From: Actinomycetospora termitidis
GTDB lineage: Bacteria > Actinomycetota > Actinomycetes > Mycobacteriales > Pseudonocardiaceae
Reading direction: 5' to 3'
NCBI RefSeq assembly: GCF_030286555.1
Contig: NZ_JASVWF010000002.1
Coordinates: 248,001-312,000, forward strand
DNA length: 64,000 nt
Part shown: positions 34,048 through 41,273 of the stretch, piece by piece
Layout: every line of letters starts with the position of its first letter
Position numbering within the stretch: the stretch's first letter is position 1
Made by a program: the position numbers and the translations under genes
Notes under the pieces: generated by a model
Seen by the model: the letters and a program-made list of their open reading frames with translations, nothing else
Told to the model about the DNA's origin: nothing
Databases searched by the model: none

Positions 34048-34782
34048 TCAGATCGCCGCGGTGCCGCCGTCGACGCTCAGTTCCATGCCGTTGACGTAGC
34101 TCGAGTCGTCCGAGGCGAGGAACAGCGCCACCGAGGCGATCTCCTCCGGGCGGCCCATCGTCCCCCGGGGGATCAGCGACTCGAACGCCCGCTTCGTCTC
34201 CTCGTCGAACAGCTCCTCCTGCTTGGCCGTGGCGACCTGGCCGGGGGTGAGGACGTTGACCCGGATCCGCCGCTCCTTGAGTTCGGCGAGCCAGACCCGG
34301 GCGTAGGCCTGTTGCACGGCCTTGCTGCCCGCGTAGACGCTCCAGCCCGCCCAGCCCTTGACCGAGGCGATCGATCCGGTCATGAGGATCGAGCCGCCGT
34401 CGTTGAACAGCGGCAGGGCCTTCTGCACCGTGAACAGGGTGCCGCGGGCGTTGAGCCCGAAGGCCTCGTCGAAGTGCTCCTCGGTGATCTCCCCGAGGAA
34501 CGCCTCGTGACCCACCCCCGCGCTCGCCCACAGGACGTCGATGGCGCCCTTCTCCCGCTCCACGGTGTCGAAGAGGCGTTCCAGGTCGTCCAGGTCCGCG
34601 GCGTCGCCCTGCACCGCGGTGACGTTGTCGCCGATCTGCTGCACGGCGTCGTCCAGGGCCTCCTGACGTCGACCCTGGATGAAGACGTACGCCCCCTCGT
34701 CCACGAACGACCGCGCTCCCGCCAGGGCGAGCCCGGTCGATCCGCCCGTGATCACAGCGACCTTGCCGTCGAGCTTTCCCAT
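34048..34782 (-). CDS. Short-chain dehydrogenase/reductase
   Basis: 244 residues: GGSTGLAL cofactor loop (the usual final Gly is Ala-Leu), WASAGVG for NNAG, Ser in MTGSIASV and YxxxK in SVYAGSKAV, C-terminal LSVDGGTAAI. It diverges from the TetR gene at 34954 across a gap holding an ACCGATCGGT palindrome, the standard layout of a TetR-repressed SDR. Confidence 0.9.
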   Translation of the reverse strand: MGKLDGKVAVITGGSTGLALAGARSFVDEGAYVFIQGRRQEALDDAVQQIGDNVTAVQGDAADLDDLERLFDTVEREKGAIDVLWASAGVGHEAFLGEITEEHFDEAFGLNARGTLFTVQKALPLFNDGGSILMTGSIASVKGWAGWSVYAGSKAVQQAYARVWLAELKERRIRVNVLTPGQVATAKQEELFDEETKRAFESLIPRGTMGRPEEIASVALFLASDDSSYVNGMELSVDGGTAAI

Positions 34783-34868
34783 GTGTCGTCACCTCTCGCC
34801 GGGGTCCGGTCGACCTCCGGCCATGGAATGCGGGCCACCCCGTGGGTGGTGTTGATGCGCTTAACTGC

Positions 34869-34878
34869 ACCGATCGGT
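34869..34878. promoter_or_regulatory. ACCGATCGGT palindrome, probable TetR operator
   Basis: A 10-bp perfect palindrome in the 171-bp gap between divergent SDR and TetR genes. Sites of this form (ACCGNNCGGT) are common for TetR repressors that control neighbouring SDR genes. Confidence 0.55.
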
Positions 34879-34953
34879 ACGGCTAAGCTAACGAGCGCCG
34901 CCTGGCGATGCAAGCTAGCCACACCGCGCGTTACTGACGACTAGGATCGAGCC

Positions 34954-35550
34954 GTGACCGACCTGGAGAAGGGGCCCCGGGGGCTCCGTCGCGGTCGAGG
35001 CGCCCGCGAGCGCATCCTCGGTGCGTCACGTGAGCTCTTCGGGAGCCGCGGCATCAACAACACCGGCATGGACGAGCTGTGCGCCGCGGCGCAGGTCTCG
35101 AAGCACACCGTGTACCAGCACTTCGGGGGCAAGGATCAGCTCGTCACCGAGTTCCTCCGCCAGCACGATCCGGACACGATGCCGGACGTCTTCGACCGCG
35201 CCGACCTGACACCCCGCGAACGCATGCTGGCCGCGTTCGACCGGCCGTCGACGGTGCCCCCGCGTGACGTGACGCCGCTCTGCCCGTTCATCGGTGCGGC
35301 CGTCGAGATCAGCGACCCAGAACATCCCGCCCGTCGTCGCGCCCACGACTACAAGGAAGCGGTCGCCGCGCGATTCGCCGAGGCCGCTCGCGAGGCCGGC
35401 GCCACCGATCCCGAGCTGCTCGGCGAGCAGCTGGCACTGGTCCTCGACGGGGCGTCGGCACGGACGCGGGCCCTGAACGCCGAGACCCTCGGGACGGCCG
35501 CGGCCATTGCCGCGACCCTGATCGACCAGGCCGTCCCGGTGGCCCGGTAG
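34954..35550 (+). CDS. TetR-family transcriptional repressor
   Basis: 198 residues from GTG 34954. DNA-binding domain RERILGASRELFGSRGINNTGMDELCAAAQVSKHTVYQHFGGKDQLVTEFL at about 17-68. The C-terminal half carries CPFIGAAVEISDPEHPARRRAHDYK, typical of TetR_C_33-like SDR repressors. Probably represses itself and the divergent SDR. Confidence 0.92.
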   Translation: MTDLEKGPRGLRRGRGARERILGASRELFGSRGINNTGMDELCAAAQVSKHTVYQHFGGKDQLVTEFLRQHDPDTMPDVFDRADLTPRERMLAAFDRPSTVPPRDVTPLCPFIGAAVEISDPEHPARRRAHDYKEAVAARFAEAAREAGATDPELLGEQLALVLDGASARTRALNAETLGTAAAIAATLIDQAVPVAR

Positions 35551-35591
35551 CCGGGAGAGCGCTCGGCGGGGTCCGCTGACGGCGCCCGGCC

Positions 35592-36341
35592 TCAGCGAGG
35601 CCCGAAGACGGACGCCTCCTTGCTGCGTCGCCGTCGGCCGTGGCGGGTCCACCCGGTCAGCGGGCGGGGCCCGAGCTGGTCACGGAGGCGCTCCATCTCC
35701 TCGGGGGTCGCGACCTCCACGACGCGGGCTCCCGCGCCCCGCGGGTCGGTCAGGCCCTCCCGGACGGCGTCGAGCACGGTCGCCCACTGCTCGTCGGGGA
35801 TCCGTTCCGTCACGAGCTCCGCGGTCTCCCGGGCGGAGGGGTCGACGAACGCGGTGAGTCCGTCGGACAGGCTCCGCCAGGCGGCGGCGAGCAACTCGAC
35901 GCGCCGGTGGTCCTCAGCGGTCGCCAGGGTCGCCGGTCGGTGCGCGAGCTGGGTGACGACGGCGCGCGTCGTGCGCCGGGCGTCGGCGACGAGGGCCCTG
36001 AGGTCCTCGCGTCGCTCGCGGAGCGTGGCGTAGGGCAGTGCCTCGGGCGCGTGCTGCTCGAGCAGGGGCCAGAGCAGCGACTCCTCGAAGCCCAGTTCGG
36101 CGACGACGTCGTCGCAGAGGTCCTCGGTCAGGTCGGCGAAGTCGACGCGTCGCCGCTCGTCGAGGTGGCGGGTGCCCTGCAGGAGGCCCTCGGTGAGGTC
36201 GACGACCCGGCCGACGTCGCGACGCAGGACCCGGCGGCCGAGTTCGAGCAGGAGGGGCTTGTCCGAGCTGCCCGAGGTGCCCGAGGGCGAGGCGTCGGGG
36301 TCCACGGCGTCATCATCGCCGCCCCGGGAGGGTTCGGCCAT
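35592..36341 (-). CDS. Degenerate hemerythrin-like helical protein
   Basis: 249 residues, mostly helical, with an acidic disordered N-terminus. One segment, DDVVAELGFEESLLWPLLEQH, recalls the HHxxEExxLFPxL motif of hemerythrin domains, but the paired His are Gly-Phe and the other iron His are not in place. So it probably keeps the four-helix fold without the di-iron site. The C-terminal VATPEEMERLRDQLGPR is a short separate helix. The start overlaps the end of gpgS by 29 bases, so it is in the same transcript. Confidence 0.55.
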   Translation of the reverse strand: MAEPSRGGDDDAVDPDASPSGTSGSSDKPLLLELGRRVLRRDVGRVVDLTEGLLQGTRHLDERRRVDFADLTEDLCDDVVAELGFEESLLWPLLEQHAPEALPYATLRERREDLRALVADARRTTRAVVTQLAHRPATLATAEDHRRVELLAAAWRSLSDGLTAFVDPSARETAELVTERIPDEQWATVLDAVREGLTDPRGAGARVVEVATPEEMERLRDQLGPRPLTGWTRHGRRRRSKEASVFGPR

Positions 36342-37269
36342 CCAGGCGGGTCAGCTCCGCCATCGGCGGCCGGTCGTGGACGGCCACGTCGTGGTCCTCG
36401 GGCAGCCAGTGCCCGCCCACCGGGACGAACTGCGTGAGCCGTCCCGACCCGTCGACGGGAACACCGCTGCGGCGCAGGACGGCGCCGAGCACCTCGGCGG
36501 AGGTGACGCCGAGCTCGCGCAGCGAGCGGTGCCGGTGCTTGCGCACCCCGAGGTCGACCTGGGCGATCGCCTCGAGCCCGCGCCGGTCGAGGGTGTCGAT
36601 CAGCAGACCGATCTCCACGCCGTAGCCGCCCGCGAACGGCAGCGCCTCGAGCAGCTCGCGGGTTGCGGCGTACTCACCACCGAGCGGCTGGACGATGCCC
36701 GACAGCTCCGGGCGCATCGCGGCGAGCGCCGGGCGGGCCACCAGCTCGGTGACGCGCCCGCCGCCGTCGCGCACGGCGTCGTGGTCCCCGATGCGCAGCG
36801 GGCGGTGGTAGAAGCCCTTCACCAGTTCCACCCCCTGCGCGGTCAGCAGCGGGCCGAGCAGCGAGGGCACGAAGGCCGGGTCGAGGTCGACGAGGTCGGC
36901 GTCGAGGTAGACGACCAGGTCGCCGGTCGTCACCGCGAGAGCGCGCCACAGCACCTCACCCTTGCCGCCGCGCACCGGGACACCGGGCAGCGCTTCCTCG
37001 CGCGTGACCACGCGGGCGCCTGCGGCCCGGGCGACCGCGGCGGTGGCGTCGGTGGACCCGGAGTCCACGACCACCAGCTCGTCGACCAGTGATCCCAGCA
37101 ACGGCCGGACGGCGGCCACCACGCCGCCGACGGTGGCCTCCTCGTTCAGCGCCGGGAGCACCACCGACACCGAGCGGCCGGCCTTCGCGGCCACGAGATC
37201 CTCGACCGACCACGCCGGCTCGGACCAGGTCCGGCGGGCGAACCAGTCCTCGATGTCCTCGCTCGCGAT
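36313..37269 (-). CDS. gpgS: Glucosyl-3-phosphoglycerate synthase
   Basis: GT81-type enzyme, transfers glucose from a nucleotide sugar to 3-phosphoglycerate, first step to glucosylglycerate and to methylglucose lipopolysaccharides. Diagnostic stretches: SVVLPALNEEATV, VDSGSTDAT, YLDADLVD (metal-binding DxD), LVKGFYHRPL, GGRVTELVARPALAAMRPELSG, PLGGEYAATRELLEALPFAGGYGVEIGLLIDT. The first normal start is GTG 37194, but the 25 codons before it encode conserved family sequence (DWFARRTWSEPAWSVEDL). No ATG, GTG or TTG lies in that open stretch; an ATC at 37267-37269 has GGAGAGGAG nine bases upstream, so I give 318 residues with a possible AUC start. Confidence 0.9.
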   Translation of the reverse strand: MASEDIEDWFARRTWSEPAWSVEDLVAAKAGRSVSVVLPALNEEATVGGVVAAVRPLLGSLVDELVVVDSGSTDATAAVARAAGARVVTREEALPGVPVRGGKGEVLWRALAVTTGDLVVYLDADLVDLDPAFVPSLLGPLLTAQGVELVKGFYHRPLRIGDHDAVRDGGGRVTELVARPALAAMRPELSGIVQPLGGEYAATRELLEALPFAGGYGVEIGLLIDTLDRRGLEAIAQVDLGVRKHRHRSLRELGVTSAEVLGAVLRRSGVPVDGSGRLTQFVPVGGHWLPEDHDVAVHDRPPMAELTRLDGRTLPGRR

Positions 37270-37340
37270 GACGCCGGACTCCTCTCCCGGCGCCCTCCGC
37301 CGACCGCGCCCACCCTAGGTCGCGGCCGGGCGCCCGCCGC

Positions 37341-38375
37341 TCACACCTCCCGAGCGAGCATGTCGCGGAGACCCTGGTCGATGAAGGCCGTGTCCTCGGG
37401 GTTCTGGCCGCCGCCGGCGAAGTGTCCCCACACGCCGGGGATGACGCGGACGTCGCCGCGCGGGATGTGCTGCGAGGCCCACTGCTCGTCCTCCGGCGGG
37501 AAGTAGAGGTCCTTCTCGGCGGGCATCGCGAGGACCGGGCAGCGGATCGAGTTGAGGGCGGCCACGGTGTCGCCGCCGAACCCGGGGGTCTGCCCGACAT
37601 CGCCGTGGAACCAGGTCCAGATCATCGCCAGCAGGTTGTTCGGGTCGCGCTCGTCGAGGAAGAAGTCCTCCCAGAAGCCGATGAGGAAGTCCTCCAGGGA
37701 GGAGTGGCCGAGCCGGCGCCACTCCTCCTGCCAGTAGAACGCCTGGGAGAAGCCCCAGCCCGCGTACACCCGGGCGAAGGCGCGCAGCCCCGTCGTCGGC
37801 CAGGCGTCATCGCGGTACCAACCACCGGCGAACGCGGCGTCGGCACGCAGCGCTGCGGAGACCGACTCGAGGAAGACCCGGTTGTGCGGGGCGGTGACGC
37901 TCGACCCGCAGAAGGGCACCGCCCGCTGCACCATCTCGGGGTGGCTGACCGCCCACTGGTAGGTCTGCCCCGCGCCCATCGACCAGCCCGTCACCAGCGG
38001 CAGCGTCTCGATCCCGAAGTGCTCGGTGACCAACCGGAACTGGCATTCGACCTGGTCGTGGAAGGTCACGTGCGGGAAGCGGGCGCGGTCGTAGGGCGGA
38101 GGCGTGTTGCTCGGGGACGACGAGAGCCCGTTGCCGAGCATGTTCGGGACGATGATGAACCATCGCTCCGGATCGAGCGCCTTGTCCGGTCCGATGAGCC
38201 ACTCGTTGTCGGTGTGGCGGCCCGAGAACCACGTGGGATAGACGATCGCGTTGCTGCGGTCGGCGTTCAGCGTCCCGTAGGTCTGGTACGCGAGCCGCGC
38301 GTTCCGCAGCGTCGCACCGTGCTGCAGGACGACGACGCCGAGGTCGAAGACGTGGAAGTCGGTCGGGGCGGGCAC
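37341..38375 (-). CDS. MetX-like alpha/beta hydrolase
   Basis: 344 residues, homoserine O-acetyltransferase fold. Nucleophile TGWSMGAGQTY near residue 130, acid in MPAEKDLYFPP, base in GVWGHFAGGG. The N-terminus LRNARLAYQTYGTLNADRSNAIV is classical for the family, but it is outside any methionine operon. It follows formamidase by 7 bases, with GAGGAC before GTG 38375; GTG 38408 overlaps the upstream gene and is less likely. Perhaps an esterase or acyltransferase in amide catabolism. Confidence 0.85.
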   Translation of the reverse strand: MPAPTDFHVFDLGVVVLQHGATLRNARLAYQTYGTLNADRSNAIVYPTWFSGRHTDNEWLIGPDKALDPERWFIIVPNMLGNGLSSSPSNTPPPYDRARFPHVTFHDQVECQFRLVTEHFGIETLPLVTGWSMGAGQTYQWAVSHPEMVQRAVPFCGSSVTAPHNRVFLESVSAALRADAAFAGGWYRDDAWPTTGLRAFARVYAGWGFSQAFYWQEEWRRLGHSSLEDFLIGFWEDFFLDERDPNNLLAMIWTWFHGDVGQTPGFGGDTVAALNSIRCPVLAMPAEKDLYFPPEDEQWASQHIPRGDVRVIPGVWGHFAGGGQNPEDTAFIDQGLRDMLAREV

Positions 38376-38382
38376 GTCGTCC

Positions 38383-39633
38383 TCAGCTCGCCGTGGCGCA
38401 CTGGCCACGGTCGACGCGGGCGGGCCCGTCGTGGCCCGGTCGGATGTCCACGTCGAAGATGCCGGTCGGCAGGTAGAGCGAGCAGCACGCGTTCGGGATG
38501 TCGACGATCCCGCTCACCCGGCCCTCGACGGGCGCGGCGCAGAGGATCAGGTAGGCCTGCTCGCCGGTCCAGCCGAACTGCGTCAGGTAGTCGATCGCCT
38601 GCAGGCACGCGCGGCGGTAGGCGATCGTCGCGTTCATGTAGTGCTGCGAACCCGCCTCGTCGACCGAGATGCCGATGAACGACACGAAGTCGTCGTAGCG
38701 CGGCTCGTGCCGGCCGGGCTGGAAGATCGGCATCGTCGTCTTGTACTTCCGGACGCCGTCCTTGATCAGGTCCACGCGGACGTCGACGTAGCCGCCCATC
38801 TCCACCGCGCCGCAGAAGCTGATCTCGCCGTCGCCCTGCGCGAAGTGCAGGTCGCCGATGGAGAACTTCGCCCCGGGTACGTAGACCGGGTAGAGCACGC
38901 GGGAGCCGATCGAGAGGTTCTTGATGTCGACGTTGCCGCCGTGCTCGCGGGGCGGCACGGTCCGCGCTGCCTCCCGCGCGACCCGCTCGACGTCACCGCC
39001 GCCCAGGGTCCCGAGCAGGGCGTTGTCGGGCAGCGGCGGCAGGGCGAGCGGGGGCACGCGCTGCGGGTCGGTGTCGATCAGGGCCTGCTCGCGCCGGTTC
39101 CACTCCGCGAGCAGCTCCGCCGACGGCGCGCAGCCCGCGAGTCCGGCGTGGACGTTGGACGCGATCCGCACCCCGGGCAGGTGCCGGGAGGTGGCGTACT
39201 TGCCCTGGAAGTCCCAGATCGCCTTCCCGGCGTCCGGGAAGTGGTCGGTGAGGAAACCGCCGCCGTTGCTCTTCGCGAAGATCCCGGTATAGCCCCAGCC
39301 CTGGCCCGCCTCCGGCCCGACGGCGGGCGCGCCACCGTGCGCGGGGCCGAGGTCGAGGTAGTCCACGACGAGCAGGTCGCCCGGCTCCGCGCCCTCGATC
39401 TCGATCGGCCCGGAGAGCATGTGGTTGTGGTCGAGGACCATGTCGCGGACGTCGTTGGCCGAGTCGTCGTTGCGGACCTGGCCGTCGGTCCAGTCCTTGC
39501 ACTCGATGCGGAACACGTCGCCCGGCCGCACCGACGAGGCCGCGGGGATGTCGGGGTGCCACCGGTTGTGACCGGGGACCTCCTGGTCGCGCATCGACTT
39601 CGTCTGGTCCACGCGGAACACGGTCTCGGGCAC
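38383..39633 (-). CDS. fmdA: Formamidase
   Basis: 416 residues, acetamidase/formamidase family, hydrolyses formamide to formate and ammonia. Signature stretches: GHNRWHPDIPAASSVRPGD, DWTDGQVRNDDSANDVRDM, HMLSGPIEIEGAEPGDLLVVD, GFLTDHFPDAGKAIWDF, HAGLAGCAPS, GGNVDIKNLSIGSRVLYPV, FAQGDGEISFCGAVEM. Full length for FmdA. Its promoter holds a TCCCATATGGGA palindrome matched before the MarR gene at 40842, so amide-dependent induction is likely. Confidence 0.95.
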   Translation of the reverse strand: MPETVFRVDQTKSMRDQEVPGHNRWHPDIPAASSVRPGDVFRIECKDWTDGQVRNDDSANDVRDMVLDHNHMLSGPIEIEGAEPGDLLVVDYLDLGPAHGGAPAVGPEAGQGWGYTGIFAKSNGGGFLTDHFPDAGKAIWDFQGKYATSRHLPGVRIASNVHAGLAGCAPSAELLAEWNRREQALIDTDPQRVPPLALPPLPDNALLGTLGGGDVERVAREAARTVPPREHGGNVDIKNLSIGSRVLYPVYVPGAKFSIGDLHFAQGDGEISFCGAVEMGGYVDVRVDLIKDGVRKYKTTMPIFQPGRHEPRYDDFVSFIGISVDEAGSQHYMNATIAYRRACLQAIDYLTQFGWTGEQAYLILCAAPVEGRVSGIVDIPNACCSLYLPTGIFDVDIRPGHDGPARVDRGQCATAS

Positions 39634-39657
39634 GGGGGCCTCCCTGAGGGCGAGTTG

Positions 39658-39670
39658 TTCCCATATGGGA
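39658..39670. promoter_or_regulatory. Palindromic operator before formamidase gene
   Basis: TTCCCATATGGGA contains the 12-bp perfect palindrome TCCCATATGGGA (39659-39670), with a second TCCCGGGA (39676-39683) beside it. It lies 25 bases before the fmdA start. A close match, TTCTCACGTGGGA, is at 40809-40821 before the MarR gene. Confidence 0.6.
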
Positions 39671-39690
39671 GTACTTCCCGGGAGGTCCCG

Positions 39691-40755
39691 TCAAGGGAGA
39701 GCGGTGAGGACGTCGAAGTCCAGGCCGTCGGCGACGGCGAGGTGGACCCGCTGGCGCGCCTGTCGACCCCGGAACTCCACGGTGCCGCGGGGGCCCTCGT
39801 AAGCGACACCGTCGACGGCGGCGTCCCAGGCCTCCAGGCGGTCGTCGGCGGCACGGTCGGCGAGGGCGGCCAAGGTGTGAAGGCCCTCGTAGCAGCTCTC
39901 GGCGGCGCTGCTCAGCGCCGGCGCGTCCGGCCCGTGGACGTGCACGTAGTCGCCCAGCAGGTCCAGTGCACCCGTCGTCGCGAGGGAGCGGAAGTAGGAG
40001 GAGGCGACGAAGAGGTTCGTCGTGGCATCGGCGCCGCTGGCGAGGAGCATGTTCTCCTCCATCAGCGGGCTGAACCGCACCAACCGGTCGCCCAGGCCGC
40101 GGCGGGCGAACTCGCGGTTGAACTCCACCGCGTCCTGCCCCACCAGCAGCATCAGCACGCCGTCGCACGCGGCGCGCTCGACGCGGTCGACCAGCGTCCC
40201 GACGTGACCCGCGCCGAGCGGCGTGAACGCCTGCCCGACGACGTCGAGGCCCAGGTCCCGGGCGAACCGCCCGACGGCCCGCGCCGACACCCGGGGCCAG
40301 ACGTAGTCGTCGCCGACCACGAACCACCGTCGCGTCCCCAGCTCGTCGCGCAGCCAGCGCAGGGCCGGCGCGATCTGCTGATCCGGGGTCTCACCGCTGC
40401 AGAACACCCCGGACCGGCTCTCGCCACCCTCGTAGAGCGACGGGTACGCGTACGGGACGCGGCCGGCGAGGACCGGGACCAGGGCGCGGCGCACCGAGGA
40501 GATGTGCCAGCCGCTGACCGCGTCGACGGTGCCCTGCGCGAGACGGTCCGCGACGTCGGCCGCGACGACGGACGGCTCGCGACCGCCGTCCACGACCTCG
40601 CCCACGACCTCGCGACCGAGGATGCCGCCCGCGGCGTTGATCCGGTTCACCGCCAGCGCGATGACCGCCTCGCAGGAGGGCGCGAACAGCCCGGCCGGCC
40701 CGCGCAGGGGCAGCACCATGGCGACCCGCCACGGTCCCGCGCTGCTCGTCGCCAT
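39691..40755 (-). CDS. AmiC/FmdD-like ligand-binding protein without signal peptide
   Basis: 354 residues, type I periplasmic-binding fold of the amide/urea branch: VAMVLPLRGPAGLFAPSCEAVIALAVNRINAAGGILG at the N-terminus, then YAYPSLYEGGESRSGVFCSGETPDQQIAPALRWL and YVWPRVSARAVGRFARDLG. The protein begins MATSSAGPWRVAMV with no signal peptide and no lipobox, so it stays in the cytoplasm, like the amide sensor AmiC. No ABC transporter genes and no AmiR-type antiterminator are nearby. It sits 57 bases upstream of fmdA and diverges from a MarR gene. Probably senses short-chain amides. Confidence 0.82.
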   Translation of the reverse strand: MATSSAGPWRVAMVLPLRGPAGLFAPSCEAVIALAVNRINAAGGILGREVVGEVVDGGREPSVVAADVADRLAQGTVDAVSGWHISSVRRALVPVLAGRVPYAYPSLYEGGESRSGVFCSGETPDQQIAPALRWLRDELGTRRWFVVGDDYVWPRVSARAVGRFARDLGLDVVGQAFTPLGAGHVGTLVDRVERAACDGVLMLLVGQDAVEFNREFARRGLGDRLVRFSPLMEENMLLASGADATTNLFVASSYFRSLATTGALDLLGDYVHVHGPDAPALSSAAESCYEGLHTLAALADRAADDRLEAWDAAVDGVAYEGPRGTVEFRGRQARQRVHLAVADGLDFDVLTALP

Positions 40756-40808
40756 GGTCCACTCCGAGGCCGACGTCGGTGCGCCCTATCCTGGCACCCG
40801 CGAAGATG

Positions 40809-40821
40809 TTCTCACGTGGGA
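40809..40821. promoter_or_regulatory. Palindromic operator before MarR gene
   Basis: TTCTCACGTGGGA agrees at 10 of 13 positions with TTCCCATATGGGA at 39658-39670. It lies between the AmiC-like gene and the MarR gene, 20 bases before the ATG at 40842. Shared operator for an amide regulon. Confidence 0.55.
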
Positions 40822-40841
40822 CGAACGAGCGAGGAGGCTCG

Positions 40842-41255
40842 ATGGGTCGACGGGAGCCCGCCGACGGGTCGCTCACGGTCGCCCTCCACCAGGCGCTGAG
40901 CCAGGTGGCCCAGCAGGTCGAGCAGGTCACCGCGCAGGACGGCGTCGGGTTGCACCAGTGGTTGGTGATGCGTCCGCTCGCCGCTCAGGGCGACCTGACG
41001 ATGGGGGATCTCGTCGCCGGCACCGGTCTGAACGACTCCACGCTCACGCGCGTCGTCGACCGCCTGGCCACCTCGGGTCTGGTCTTCCGTGGCGTCGACC
41101 CCACCGACCGCCGCCGGGTCCGGGTATCGCTGAGCGCTCGGGGTCGAACGCTGCACGACCGTCTGGCCCCTGCGGTCGAGGTGTGCGAGGCGGCGCTGCT
41201 CGACGAGCTGGGTAGGTCGTCGCTGGCCAGGAGCCTGGCGGCTCGTGTGCAGTGA
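40842..41255 (+). CDS. MarR-family transcriptional regulator
   Basis: 137 residues from ATG 40842 with GAGGAGG. Winged helix: HQWLVMRPLAAQGDLTMGDLVAGTGLNDSTLTRVVDRLATSGLVFRGVDPTDRRRVRVSLSARG; the DRR wing motif is intact. It diverges from the AmiC-like gene and the formamidase operon. Shared palindromes suggest it represses both itself and fmdA. Confidence 0.92.
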   Translation: MGRREPADGSLTVALHQALSQVAQQVEQVTAQDGVGLHQWLVMRPLAAQGDLTMGDLVAGTGLNDSTLTRVVDRLATSGLVFRGVDPTDRRRVRVSLSARGRTLHDRLAPAVEVCEAALLDELGRSSLARSLAARVQ

Positions 41256-41273
41256 TCCGTGTCCGGGCACGGA

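Noticed and set aside
35592..36341. Functional hemerythrin oxygen sensor
   Set aside because: The His ligands of the di-iron site are not in place, so only a fold resemblance is claimed.
37341..38375. Homoserine O-acetyltransferase (metX) for methionine synthesis
   Set aside because: No met genes nearby, placement in a formamidase operon, and many MetX-fold hydrolases have other roles.
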